Assembly (NCBI GenBank): GCA_023333565.1
Contig: JAJKFH010002749.1
Location: 372,001-436,000 of the forward strand
Length of the DNA stretch: 64,000 nucleotides
Direction: 5' to 3'
Origin: Puffinus mauretanicus
Lineage: Eukaryota; Chordata; Aves; Procellariiformes; Procellariidae
In this document: positions 1 through 12,847 of the stretch, piece after piece
Position numbering within the stretch: position 1 is the first letter of the stretch
How the letters are laid out: each line of letters starts with the position of its first letter
Notes under the pieces: generated by a model
Told to the model about the DNA's origin: nothing
What the model saw: the letters and a program-made list of their open reading frames with translations, nothing else
The model's database searches: none
Translations under genes and position numbers: made by a program

Positions 1-3000
1 TGTACTCATTAACAACACAGCACAAGCTTGCCTTAGTCAATGCCCCACTACAGAGAAAGGGCTCTCCCATTAAACTGAGTGAAAACATACACAGTACTAA
101 TAAAGTCCTAACGTGCATGTAACTCACCTACACAAATTTTCAATACATCCACAAGCTTAGGAGGAATTCAGTGAATGCAGAACTATAAAGATAACAGGCA
201 GCTTGAAGAATAAATTCAAAGAGGTAACATTACAGAACCGCCTAATAAATGCAATATTGCCATAACTAGTGACAGGCCACAGGATTTGTATGAACTCTGC
301 AAGGCCTCCAGTCTTGCCTGGCTTTATCTTGGCCAGCCTGGAGCTTTGATTTATCTCACATAGCTGTCTCAGCAGGTGACAGCCAGGTAACTGTTCCCCT
401 GATCGACTTTAGCTCAGCTTTGCGCAGTTGTGTGGTGCAATGCCTATTACGACAATACTTTTGGTATATTTCTGCAACTAAGAGTCTTAACATGAAACTA
501 TTTTGTGTAGAGCAAATTATTTATGAACCTAGAATAAAATCACAGCACAGTGGAGTACAGTTGCAGAATGATAGCAGAGACTTTGAAATCACAGGCACAG
601 GGTGATAAACAACCCAGCAACAGTCCTGGGCCATTAAAGCAATGCAGCCCAGTTTATCCATGTTACAAGGCAACAAAGGAGAAACGTGACACGTAGAACA
701 AATTCAAATGTAATGTGAAATTGCGGACCAATAAAGAAAGGGCAAGGATTTGTCTGTGTTTGGAGAGGTATGAAAAAAAACCCCAAGCAAACTCAAGACG
801 AAACCATCAACGTCAGTGTCCTCCTTTCAGCCGAGACCTGAGATGCTGATGGCTTACCATCATTTCCTCTTCTTGATGAAGACTGAAGCCACTGCCCAAA
901 GGACCCCGAAGGGCATTGGAAGGGCCAGTATAACACAGGGGAAGAGGCAGGTAGAGGCAAGAGGCAAGAGTATACGTAACAGTTTTACTTGAGTTATGAG
1001 AAGGAATTACTTAAAAACACAGATCATTTGGATCTGCTAGTATCATTTCAACCAGAGTAATAACAACTGATGCATAGCGACTAAACTGTTAAGACACAGA
1101 TTAGAAAATAAACTCTTGGCTCTGCATACAAGGTATATTCCTGTACTCTACATAAGCTGCAGAGTAAGAAAAAGAAACAAGTCATTATGTGATGAATGAA
1201 AAAAAAAATCTTATCCGTCTGAAATGGTTATTCCTTTTTAACTTTTTTTAATTCCTTCTGCAGTTACTAGTCACAGAATATTTCACTCAGTGGTGTCATA
1301 GGGTTTGGTTGTACCCAGGACCTTTTATCTTTTCCCATGATATTTTAACCTGTTCTCACCTCAGTAATTTTTGTCTTTGATTTAAATGTCTTCTCTTCTC
1401 TAATGCATTTTCCACATCAATTTGTGCTTTAGTTGCTGTTGTTATTGATTTTTTTCCTAAATCATGAAACCTGATGATTATCCATAAATCAAAATATTTT
1501 AGAAAAACTTTGAAATGGAACAAAGCAAGCTGGATGCACTTCCAAGGACCCTTAGGTAAGAAATGACAAACTATATACAGGCATTCTAAAATAATGAGAA
1601 AGATGCTAGTAATTTACAATATTTACTTGAAAATTATTATTTTTAATATAACACTCTTTGATTCATCTTTTCCTGATTTTGAGCTTTTGGCCATCTTCCT
1701 ACCATAAAGCTTTTCATTGAAAGCATTGTGCATAGAACTTAAATAAAAAGCACGAGAGAGTCACGGATTATGTAACCACTGGACCCTGAGAGCAAAGGCT
1801 TTAAGATGAGCATGAAGCATAAGTCTGCAAACCCATTTTGTATAACCTTATCATCAACACAAGATGTTACACGCATGGTCCTTGGAGGCTAGAAGAAGAA
1901 TGGAAATGCTTGCATTTTCTTCCGGATGGTAATAGATCTCTGCCTGTCTTTTAGTGGATGCAACACAGGAAGGCTTTTTGGTTTTTAGGCATAGTGGTGC
2001 AATCAGAAATGTTTTTGTTGGAGCTCAGCTGTTTTGACCAGCCCCACAAACAAGTTCAGTGCTGGCGCATGCATAGAAGAATGGCTGTTTAACACCACTT
2101 TCACAAATGACATTTTGTTTTGAGACACTGAAGAAGACAGCTCAGGATATGAGCTGCCAAAAACAGGCTGCCTAGCTGATTTAAAACCACTGGAGTGAAA
2201 CATTATTATTATGCTGTTTATCTCCATACAAATCAAATGCCTTCGTTCTCTCATCCACATTTACCAAAACAGCATCTGACTAACAAAACCTGCTGTCCTC
2301 CAGTTATGATGATAATCACAAAGGTCTAACTGGGAGGAGAGGTCGGGGGGGGGGAAGTCAGTCTGACTTGCTAGTATGATACTGCAGTAGAACAAAAGAT
2401 GGAAAATAAGTCCCATTACCCAGACAATCTTATAAAATTATCTTTTGTTTACACACAGACCAACAAACCTATGGTGTGAAGGGAAAATGATTTAGTTAAA
2501 ATCAGTAGAAGTTTTAGGGAAAAGATGCCTTTTTTTCACCTTCAGTTTGGGTAAGCTTAGTATGGTTTAAAAAGCGCTATTTTCTAAAACGAAAGAAACA
2601 AAAGGCACACAGAAATGAGTGTATTGCTACCATAGCCTTCACTGGCCTGTACCAAAGAGACTTCTCAGGCTAAAGACACTGATCTCTAATGAGATAAACG
2701 GTGCTGTTCAAATAGTTGCCTCCTACACTGGCAGTGAAAAAAAAAGGTGAGACAAACCAACCGCTTGTCAATCTCAAACTTTCATCAGCTACATTTTCTT
2801 TGCATGCTTTCTTTTTTTGTCTTTGTAGGTGCAAGCACAGAATATGTGTAAATGTAGGCTTGCACACTGTAGGCTGCGAAATGTCCTCCCAAGGGCCATG
2901 AGGAAACCTCACCTAAAATTAGATCAGGTAAAATAGTAGAGGACATACTGCAATTACATAGTACCATTACAGTTAGCAAGAATTTAACTCTGCAAAAGCA

Positions 3001-4082
3001 TTTTTTTCAAACCCAGAACTTTTCAACAGAAAGCTATTTGGACTTTTAAACCCCTTTTTACTGCCCTGAGCTGACAGACAGCATGCTTTGTGTGTGCTTG
3101 TCAGAGAAAAGAAGAGAGGAAAGAAGTCAGAGGCAGAAGGAACTCAAACCTCTGGAAGGATTTGTTTTCAAAATAGTCATTTTAATTTTCAGCTTGAACA
3201 CTTTACTATGGGTAAAAGCCTTTTTAATTAGGGGAAAAAAAAACCAAACAAAACCCAACAAAAACCCCTTAAAGATTGAACTAACTCTAACTCTCAAAAT
3301 ACGAGATTAAACATATAAGCAAAGATTTTCTCTCTCACCTCCCTTTTCTCCCACTTTCCACTTGAGGATTTAAGCATGTCATCTCTGGATCAACAGGGTT
3401 TTCTGATTATGTCAAATAGCAATTTTTTTACATTTCCCTGAATCTCTTTTGGTTTAAATATTTAGGACTTCACAGGTTCTCAATAATAAGCATAAGCTCT
3501 GTAAACCTTTTGTCGGGTTGGTGAATGTGCCTTCTGTCTATATTTAGCATGAATATTTTATGATTCCTCTTCACTTTGGTTCTAGGAAGCAGAGGGAGGG
3601 CTGTTAAAAAAAAAACAAATAAACCCTAGGATCGCTTTCTAAAAGGGTAAGTTGTTCTGCAAAGGTAGTTTTGACTAATGGAGAGGTTCTTCTGGCTGGT
3701 ATTTGTAAACCTATTGCCTTGCCTTAAAAGTCAGTGAAAAAGACAACTTCTTTCAGCTGTTGTGCATCGTGGCAAGCACAGAAAACAACTCACCCTTCCC
3801 CAAGAATAGTATATTCCCCCTTGCTATTCCCTGACGAATGAAATAGAGGCATTATACCTCTGGGACCAGGTTTTAATTCTCTGCTTGTTCTACTCCTGTT
3901 ACAGTTCTCCTTGGAGAATTTGAACTGCCAGCAAGTGAAATGCTTAGCAAAAACAAACAAAGCCAAAACAAAGAACAGAACTGCACATATGCCATACATC
4001 CTGGTCTTTCTAAATACTCTTTGCATTGATATAAAGATCTTACATTTATTCCTATTAACATTATTCCTGTCTCACTTGAAAC

Positions 4083-4172
4083 ACACTTCTTCCCTCTCTT
4101 CTGGCTTTTCCTCCTTCTCGTCTCCCTTCCTCCCATCCCTCCATCCCTTCATCTTTCCTTCTTTTCTTCAGA
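4083..4172 (+). repeat. Polypyrimidine low-complexity tract
   Basis: About 90 bases are almost entirely C and T, with irregular CCCTTCCTCCCATCCCTCC-like repeats; the other strand is polypurine. It creates overlapping Ser/Pro/Phe-rich and Glu/Gly/Arg-rich pseudo-frames on the two strands, which should not be read as proteins. Such mirror-like purine/pyrimidine tracts can form triplex DNA; that is general knowledge and is not shown here. Confidence 0.8.
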
Positions 4173-7100
4173 CTGAATAAGCAAGCCACCAGTCTGCCCC
4201 ACATCAAGACAGTCCCTAGATTTTGCATGTATAGAAAGAAACAATAAAAGCCCAACCTCCTTTGCCTACCCACCCTCTTTGATAGAGGCATGACCTCAGG
4301 TGACTGCCACCCCTGCCTTGCAGAAATGGTTATTGATGAGCCAAAACCCAAATCAGTCCCCAAGATCTGGGTATAAGGTCGTTTCCCTCATCTTTCAGTC
4401 CTGCCATTAGCAGCATCCTGGTTTCTGGTTTTTGAATCAGGAGATTGATACATCTGTTGCATTTATGTTTTGGAAAATGCTCTCCAACACCAGCAACCAG
4501 AAACCCTTTAAAAGCAGTTGCTGCCCATTTCTGATGATAAACTGGCAGGGAACACATCTACGTATTTGATAGCATATCTATCCTAGAATTCTGGTTTTGT
4601 TTAGGAGTCAGAACTGAACAAGATGTTAAGCCTAATTCTACCTTAGTTACACTCAAAGCCAAATTACAATCAGATTCAGTTATAGCCAAGCTCTGCGTCC
4701 TTTTCCAACTTAAGGATTTGCAGCAAGAGAAAAGACACCTAAATACATTTCTCATATGAATAACCATTGTGTTAAACATATCCCTTTTTTTGCATTATGC
4801 AGGTTTCTATTGCATAAAGTCATGAATCTGTCACCTTGAGGGCACATTCACAGTGGTGGTGATGTAACTTATTCCACCCTGCAAGGAACCCAGATTCCCA
4901 CTGCACTGCAACTGATAACAACCATTTTAACACCTACTATGATCCTTACTGTCAGCAACAGGGAACTGAACACCTTTTTAAAGAGTCAGTCTTGTGGGTT
5001 TTACACATGCACTGAAACCCCCCAGAAGACAGAAACAAAACGCAGACTTGCCAGTAAGCAAATACATCCTCAAGCTTAGTATTTTAAAAACTAAAATGTG
5101 CAAACCTGTAAAGCCAATATCTCACATATGATTCTTGTTTTCTGAAGCCATGCTGTAAATCCCAGGAGTTCATTTAGCCAAGGTAGCATAAACCAAATGC
5201 TGGGCCATGTGGTATGAACAGACGGGCACTGAGGCAGTGCCAGGAGAACCTGCACGAGCTCAGCATTACTTCAGCTCTGATCCTCAGTATGAAATACAGC
5301 CTCCTTCAAGCTAAGAAAGAACCTTTGCTGCTAGACCTGGGGCCAGATCACACCTGTAATCAAAGAATAATCTTAAAAATAGAGTTTTCTCTGTAATAGA
5401 GAAAACTGCAAAACTTTCAGGAAAATGAAACTGGAACCTACTAGTCCTTCAAACACAACGAAGTCCTGATCATAAAAAGGCAGAGTGCTTTTTTTAAGTG
5501 TTTGCCATCACAATGAAGAATTAAAGAATAGTAATCCAGGATTCTGTTGGAATGTCATTTCCAAATGTTGTTCATTTGCCTGTCATCAGCAATGGCGTTT
5601 TTTCCCTACTACTTTCTTTTCATTACCACATAATCATTTTTCAAACTTCACTCTGTCAGTACTAACGATACCTGCATCTAGTGTATTCAGATAGTGCTGA
5701 AGAAGGCAGAACGCCTGTGAGCTAATATTGAATGCAGAGACTGCATTCCAGAAGTCTCCTCAGCTCTAGCTGCTTTAAACAGAGGCAAAGTCTCACAATT
5801 CTGCAAAGTATAAAACTTGCTCTCAATTTATATTATCACTTTTATCCATCACATTGTTCACTGAAGCCAAAAGCACAACTTAATCTTTATGTGTGAACCG
5901 CAGTACCATTGCAGCCTCTGTCCTGTAGATGTAATTCAGACCTGCTCTACACATCTGTAAAATGAGCGAGGTGACATCTGCAGTTATTCTGAGTTTACAC
6001 CAATGCACTGAAGGAACAGGACGCGATGTCTTATGAGCACCTCTAATGCCACAAATGGTACAAAGAGATTACGTATTATCAGGGGTAAAGCAGGCCTTTA
6101 TACACCCTGTAGTACATTAATGAAAGCAACATGAGCTTTCTTTGATCAAGAGCTGCCATCCCAAGTTTTACACCATGCTATAGGAGTCTAATAATACAAA
6201 GTAATTCCAAGCGTCACTGAGCAAGTTTTGGCTGTCTTTCCCTTGCTTTTTGCTGGGAGTATGATAAATCCTGCTTGCTGCATTGCTGTTCTCTGACACT
6301 CATGAGGACATAGCGAAGGCTCCAGCTGATTTCAGACTTTCAGACTTTAGATCAATCAGCAAAAGACTTCCATCTATGGGAGATGTTCTTAAAGATCCTT
6401 AAGGTAATAATAGCCTTCACATGCAAGTCATACAAGCGCATTTAAAACAGAAGCTTCATCACTCTGAAAGTTTTCAGAATAAAATCCATCATGGGAGTTA
6501 TGTATCTTCATGGGAGTAATGTAAATGTTCAGTAAGATCAGCTCTTACCCATATGTTCCAAGCATTTAGCCTGCAATAAAACTAAAAAAAAAACCAAAAA
6601 AACCATGAACCCAAAACTTCTTGAAGTCAGCATTAAGACTTCATTTTGCAAAAGAATTCAATTTATTAGGGAAATGAGAAAGCCTATTCATAAAATCTTC
6701 CTTCTAAAATGGAAAAAAATTCCCTGAAACAAATGAAGACCCAAAGCAGAAATAATGTGTATCTCCAGGACGGTCTATCTGCAAAACTGCTCTGCCTCAC
6801 CATATCATTAGAAACTTGCAAGGACCATAATGAAGAAGAAGCCATTTAATAATTAAAAAGCAAACAAAAAAGTGCTAGCGTAGATGAAGTGTTTCAGGCG
6901 AAGTGTTTCTCTCCTAATTTTACAAACTCACAGACCCTTGAGAAACATACCAAATCACAACAGTAATAAGTACAATTCTTAATTTTTGAACAACAGTTCC
7001 CATTAGGAGATGAGCAGCATGGGGAGTAGGAGCCATGTCTCCCACATCCCAGCCCAGTACCCCACCACTACGCTACCATGAAAATTAAGAAAAGAAAAAA

Positions 7101-7308
7101 TAAAAGAAGCCTATTTCTAAATGTATTCACCTTTTTTGTGTTCTGCTGACATAACTGAAAGTGAGTACACACTCGTGTAAATTAACATGTGGATACTTCA
7201 GAAGTCAAAGATGTGAAATGCTTTCAGAGCTCCAGACATAGCACTCTGTTAAATTACCACATTCTGCAAAGGTCTTCCTGGAAAAGGATTATACCATGAG
7301 AAAGAAGT

Positions 7309-7323
7309 GGGAGGGAGGGAGGG
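7309..7323 (+). other. G-quadruplex motif (four GGG runs)
   Basis: Four GGG triplets are separated by single A bases. This is the tightest form of the canonical G-quadruplex pattern, with all loops one base long. It sits in otherwise AT-rich DNA with no gene in sight. It may simply be a short GGGA microsatellite. Confidence 0.75.
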
Positions 7324-8183
7324 AACAACCTACTTAATGCTCTGATTTAGAAAAATTTGAGAAACAGTGCAGTAATTAGTGTACTGACAGAGCTGTGGGA
7401 TGGCCAGCTAGACTGAACGTATCTGCATGTGTAACAGAAGCATTAAGGTTGGTATAAATGACATAAGAATATAAACGTGCATGCCTGGATGGACAGGAAT
7501 AAACAAAAGGAGACCCTGTATTAGTAAGAATGGACATGAATTCCAGAAGCAAAAGCGGGGAACACATTGCTTCTGCCAAGCCCAGAAAGTTGCACCCTGA
7601 CACAACCGCAGCACCAATGACCTCCATCCCCGCATCAGGAAGATGGCAACAGGACTAAGCAATATTGCCTATGCCATTTCTCCAATAATTGAAGAATTTC
7701 CTTCCAACACCCTACCACAGAAACAGACAAATATTCCAAACAAACAAGGGAAAACAGACAATGAACAGCAACCTTGTTTGAGATTAATGAAACCACAGGA
7801 AGCAAAATCCTGATGCACAAGACATTTCCACAGTAAGTGCAGCCTCCTAAAGGTTATGAAAGACCTGTCCCAAACCTGCTGTGTTGTCTCCAGTCCAAAA
7901 GGATCCCAGGGACATAACGCAATGTCAGACATTGGCTGCCCTTGTCCTGTGTATTGCACACAATGCTGCTGGACAGACTACTTGGGAATGCAGGTCCTAG
8001 TGCCTGCAAACATGTGGTTGTGAGAATGTGAGTAAATGAAAACTATGAGAGAATGAATGCAAGTAAAATCAACTTGCTCAGAGGTTCTGTAAATAAATAC
8101 AGCCTTTCTCATCTGTAAGATCTCCCACAGAGTTTTGATACACTTATTTCCAACAACCACGATATTCATATGCTCATATGTTT

Positions 8184-8208
8184 AGTTGCCAGCCTGGGGA
8201 TGGCAACT
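8184..8208. other. Short perfect hairpin
   Basis: AGTTGCCA and TGGCAACT form an 8-bp perfect inverted repeat around a 9-base loop. No T-run follows, so it does not look like a Pol III terminator. The stem is too short for a microRNA precursor. Its function is unknown and it may be chance. Confidence 0.5.
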
Positions 8209-11200
8209 GGATGAACTCGGTGCTCCTCTCTCCCTATGCCCGTTCTGGTACAAAGTTCTAGCTCATTCTTTACTTTCTGACTAACAGTTTGTATAGCTCA
8301 AGTATTGTCCAGAAAGTTTTCCAAACAAAGAAAAAGTGAGGAAGAAAGAATTTGGAACAGGCTTTCATGAAATTTTCCTTGATTTTTCATCTGAAATTCG
8401 AAAGCCTGCCATTTTTTGCTGGTGTGCAAAAAATATTTACTTTTTGGGCAATTTTTACCAAACAATTTTGCAAAAAATATCTTTCACTTGCCAATGTTTT
8501 GTTCAATCTTTTCCACCTTTATTGTGCATTCTTTCCTTAAATCACAGCTCTCTGCTAAAGTGACAAAGATAACTGTGGAAAAAATACAATAAACACAGTG
8601 ACTGGAAAAAACCCTCCACCAAAAATCAAAAGAGACTGAATGTCATTCCAAGTTTGTTCTTATTTCAGGAGAAATTACAATGGTTTCAAAAAAATTGAGA
8701 TTTTTGGTATACATTCCTGTAAAAATGAATATGCTAGCTGCTACTCCATCCCATGTGTTCTTATCACTGACTTGCTTCTGACAGTTGTAACTAAGCAGAC
8801 ATCAGTAAATAATAAACATTTTGTACATATCTCTTTAGAACAATGAAGATGTAAGATTTTTCACCCTAATGATTCACTTATCATCTTAAGTCACTGTCTG
8901 TAAGTTCTAAGACTCAATTTCAGATGTGTTGTTAGGCAACCAAATGACAACCAGTATCACAATTCTTTCAAATAACTACCTTCATTTATAGCCACATAGT
9001 GCCTACTGCCCTCCCCTCCTAAACAGGATATAGAAGGTGTAATAAGCAAGTTTATATTAGTCAGGTACTAGGAGAACTTAAGAGAGGAAAAGCGAAAAAG
9101 ACTTCTGGCAGCTATGCTTTCAGTCAGCTCACCGTCTTAGGAACGACTGGACACAGTAACTAGATGCAGCGGAGCCCATCAATCCGTATGAATGTTTTCT
9201 ATAAAAATCAGAGCAATTGCGTAAGCTCATTCACATACCTGGTAAATTGCTTCTGAATACAGCAACATGCTGCCTCCTTTTACTTTTTTAAGCCATTTCA
9301 TTCTGAAAGGTCATATCATTGTTTCCAAGTGGAATTTCTGAACAACAAATCTCTTCTTTTCTATTAGTTATGCAATTGCAATTAGAACACAAAGTTTTTT
9401 TCAGGTCTGAAACAGATGCTGACATTTTGAAAAGGATGCCATTGATTGTACAGGTCATTACACAACAGGCATTTCCTGAGCTTGCTGAAATCAGTTGGAA
9501 AAACAGCTATCACAACAGGACTATATTCAGTACAACAATGCTGTTTCCTCTGTAGAAAATACCTGTCAGCTGCTGAGACTGTACTTGATCAAGGTATCAA
9601 CCACATCCAGTGAAATTCTAAATACAGTGCTTCCAGAAAGAACTCCTTCTGGCAGTGTGGAGCTTCCCAGAAATGACTCTTGCTAACAATGCAAGAAACT
9701 CAGCAGTAAACATGGAAATGCTGTGGTTAACAATTTTAGAACACAAGGAATTAATCTTTTTAGACATTCTACAGCTAGAACCCACACTTTCCACCTTCAC
9801 TACCAGGCTGAAACTTCAGGAGTGGGATAATATTAAAGGCACATTACTCATAATTAAATGCAACCCCTTACCACTCCTCATCTAGAGAACACGGGACTGA
9901 ACTCAAAAGATGGGATCCATATGAAAATGTGTACAAGCAAATTTTGCGATTAATTCTTATGAGTGACTGCAATATTTTCACATCTTTAGGGAGGTTAGGA
10001 AGGATGACGTTTTTGAAATTTTAAGCTGCACTGAAAGTCAAAGGGCCTGAAAATATTATCTGAGTTAGCATTTTGCTTTATATATTGCTAATTCCAACAA
10101 AGGGCTCTCAGTCTGCGATCGCTATGTATTTTTGTTCTGTTTATATTAACTTTTGAACTACTCAAGGAGGTTTCTTCACGTTATGGTATTGACATGTTTC
10201 TATTACAGCATTGTTCCATATTGTGATTTCCCATCCTTTCTATACTAGAAGATTCTCTGTCCCAAATCAGGATTCCCCTTCCCTCTCAACGGCACAACAG
10301 AGGTAAGATGGCTAGGATTCTCTAATATCCATACACTAAATCAAGAAATAGAACTGCCAAAAGGATATACTGTATTCTGGCAAAACAGTAAACTTGTGTT
10401 TTCATTCTGCATTGGAAATGGCATATTTTTTCAAAACGCAATTTTCTTAACGCCCATTTTCAGGTCCAGAAGTTCAGGATCATGTTTTCACTCACGGAGA
10501 CTTTTTTCTCCCTTGATGCCTAATCAGAAGTGACCAGCTGTAAAATACATCATGATAAAAGCTTAACTGATGCCAATGTATCTCATGAAGTGTTTTGGAT
10601 TTAATGGAACAGGGTTCTGGACAGCTCCACTGGAAGCACTTTGTTTCCACAAGCAAAGAGACAGCATGCCTCAGGTTTCCAGGGAGGAGAGATGTCTTCT
10701 CCATGCATGAAGGAAAAGCCAGTGAAACTTGCTACGTATCACAGTGTTCAGATTTGCATGTTTCCTTACAATACAAAGAAGTGGCTATTTATTTAGAAAA
10801 ACAGATCTACGTTTGACAAAGGAAGATGAATAATCTATCAGCTCTACATGTTTGACATTTGATGAAGAAGCTCTTAAACACGTTTATTTACCACTCCGTC
10901 TTGTTACTCTAAGGCCCCTGTTTTCTGACTTGTTTGGCATTCCATGGAAACAGTTGAGCTGGCACATTTTCTATAGTGCATTCAAATAAAAAACAACCCA
11001 ACTAGCGAACAACATAACCAAGTATCTCCAGGCTTACACCAGATTATGCTGCTCATCCAGCAACAGCAGCCTCTGGGAGTTGCTGCCTGCCTTGAATCCT
11101 CCTGCCTCTGCGATTGCTGGGCACCTGCTGCTGCTAAGGAAGCAAATGAATGCACAAGGCTTCCACCTCTGCAGGTAGAGGTCAATGCTCTCAAAATCAA

Positions 11201-11251
11201 TGCTATGCACTTCTTCTAAAAGGCCTGCTCTTTCCATGCATTTGGGACACC

Positions 11252-11385
11252 AGACTGGGACTCTGGACAGACACTATCTGTTCCTACCCCCAGCACTACA
11301 CTGACTGACAGGTGACTGACTTCGGGCAAGTCACTTTATCTTTGAGCTTCGTGACATTTTGTTTTCCATAATTCAGCATTTGTAA
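11252..11385 (-). mobile_element. MIR/CORE-SINE-like relic
   Basis: The block reads, in reverse orientation, like the 3' half of a MIR-type SINE: a GGGACTCTGG-like start, then GACTTCGGGCAAGTCACTTTATCTTTGAGC, which parallels the family's conserved 'GACC TTGGGCAAGT CACTTAACCTCTCTGAGC' core (the spaces only mark the blocks). It is followed by a degraded TTTTCC...A tail. Bases 11396-11425 (ACTTGCCCAAAG...GTGAGCTAG) resemble the same core in the opposite orientation. MIRs are very old and present in birds as decayed relics, so strong divergence is expected. The assignment is by eye from the family consensus. Confidence 0.55.
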
Positions 11386-11876
11386 TTCTAAAGAAACTTG
11401 CCCAAAGAATTCTGTGAGCTAGATACTACACTATTATCCCTCAGACAAAAAGGAAAAGCACATTACGACAGCTAGGCTACGGCTACTCAACTCCCATCAA
11501 GCTGAGTGAAGCGCAGCCAAGTGGCTGTGTGTGTTTTGGCATACTAAAAACTATCAAACTCTTTTTCTTCGCTACAGGCCTCTCAGAGAATGGTAAAATG
11601 ATTTTTTTCCCAAGCTATTTTAGTAGAAAATTCAGAGTAGTCAACAACGTTATTGCAGCACAAGGCTTCTTGTGACCCATTACTGGGGTTACATTGCTGC
11701 AAAAAAAACCAACAGAGAAAGCAAGTCCTTTGCAGCCCTGCTTATGTGACTGCTCCTATCTTGTCTGACACTGGAGACAACCGCCAAAGTTAAAAGGGTA
11801 AGTTGTGACAGCATGAAAAGAAACTCTCACTTAAGCTGAAAAAAATTCATACCATGCTGAGAAGAAATATCAATAT

Positions 11877-12791
11877 GCAGCTCTGGTGGCAGAGCTTAAA
11901 GAGGAAGTGGAGAGGTTAAGGAGCATCAGGGAGTGCGAGAGGGAGATAGATTGGTGGAGCCGCACCCTACCGTCCCTGAGGCAAGGGCAGCACGTGCAGG
12001 CTCCACAAGAAGCGGAGGATCCCCTGCCCTCTTGCCACCAGGCAGAAGGAGGGGACCCAGGCGACTGGGGGGAATGGACACAGGTCCCTGCCCGGGGCGC
12101 CAGGTGAATCCCCGCCCGGCCTCCCTCACCTCAACCTTCCCAGTTGCCCCTACACAACAGATATGGGGCTCTGGATCTTGAGAGCCAGACGAACGAGGAC
12201 GCAGATGAAGGCCCATCCAGGGGGTTGCCCGAGGCGAGGCAGCCAGCCCCACGCATTACGACTGCCTCCGCTAAGAAAAAAAGGAGGGTAATTGTCATTG
12301 GTGATTCCCTTCTGAGGGGGACAGAGGGCCCAATTTGCCGGCCAGACCCATCCCACAGGGCAGTCTGCTGCCTCCCTGGGGCCCGGGTTAAGGACATTAC
12401 TAGGAAGCTCCCCGGTCTGGTACAGCCCTCTGATTACTGCCCGCTACTGGTTATACAGGCTGGCAGTGAGGAGGTTGCTGAGAGAAGTCCCGAAGGGATC
12501 AAAAGGGACTTCAGGGCGCTGGGGCGACTGGTGGGAGGATCGGGAGCACAGGTGGTGTTTTCCTCGATCCCTTCAGTGGCAGGGAGGAATACTGAAGGGA
12601 ACAGGAAAACTCACCGGATCAACACATGGCTTAGGGGCTGGTGCCATCGGCGGAATTTTGGCTTCTTTGACCACGGGGAGGTTTACACGGCACCGGGCCT
12701 GCTGGGGACAGACAGAGTTCAGCTGTCTCGCAGGGGGAAAAGGATTCTCGCATATGAGTTGGCGGGGCTCATCGAGAGGGCTTTAAACTAG
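11877..12791 (+). pseudogene. CR1 ORF1 remnant, coiled coil plus SGNH esterase-like
   Basis: CR1 ORF1 is an RNA-associated protein; in CR1 it carries a C-terminal SGNH-hydrolase (esterase) fold. The copy starts inside a Glu/Arg/Leu-rich coiled coil (AELKEEVERLRSIRECEREI). It then runs in one frame through a Pro-rich linker to the esterase domain. GDSLLRG at 12300-12320 is the nucleophile Ser block. A TGA at 12105-12107 interrupts the linker in frame; everything after it is open to the TAA/TAG end at 12791 (215 residues from an internal Met at 12144). The usual Asp-x-x-His block near the C-terminus reads DRVQLS, with Gln at 12720-12722 where the family has His. The Asn block reads GSEEV instead of a GSN/GTN-like form. 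Together these indicate a dead copy. Truncated at its 5' end; no native start is present. Confidence 0.9.
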
Positions 12792-12847
12792 GTTCGAAGG
12801 GGGAAGGGGATAAAACCAGGCTCACTAGAGAAGAGCCTAGGGTTGGC

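Larger units (their letters stand above)
1..11251. other. Non-coding stretch, no gene recognised
   Basis: All open frames here are short, overlap on both strands, and show no domain or motif I recognise. The sequence is AT-leaning with frequent short A and T runs (for example near 3235, 3608 and 6583). It is best read as intergenic or intronic vertebrate DNA. Sub-features that can be supported (a pyrimidine tract, a G-quadruplex motif, a hairpin) are listed separately. Exons of a large gene could be hidden in it, since single short exons cannot be recognised without alignment. Confidence 0.7.

Noticed and set aside
5930..5975. CATCTGTAAAATGAG, resembling a MIR segment
   Set aside because: Only one short block matches; no neighbouring MIR landmarks in order.
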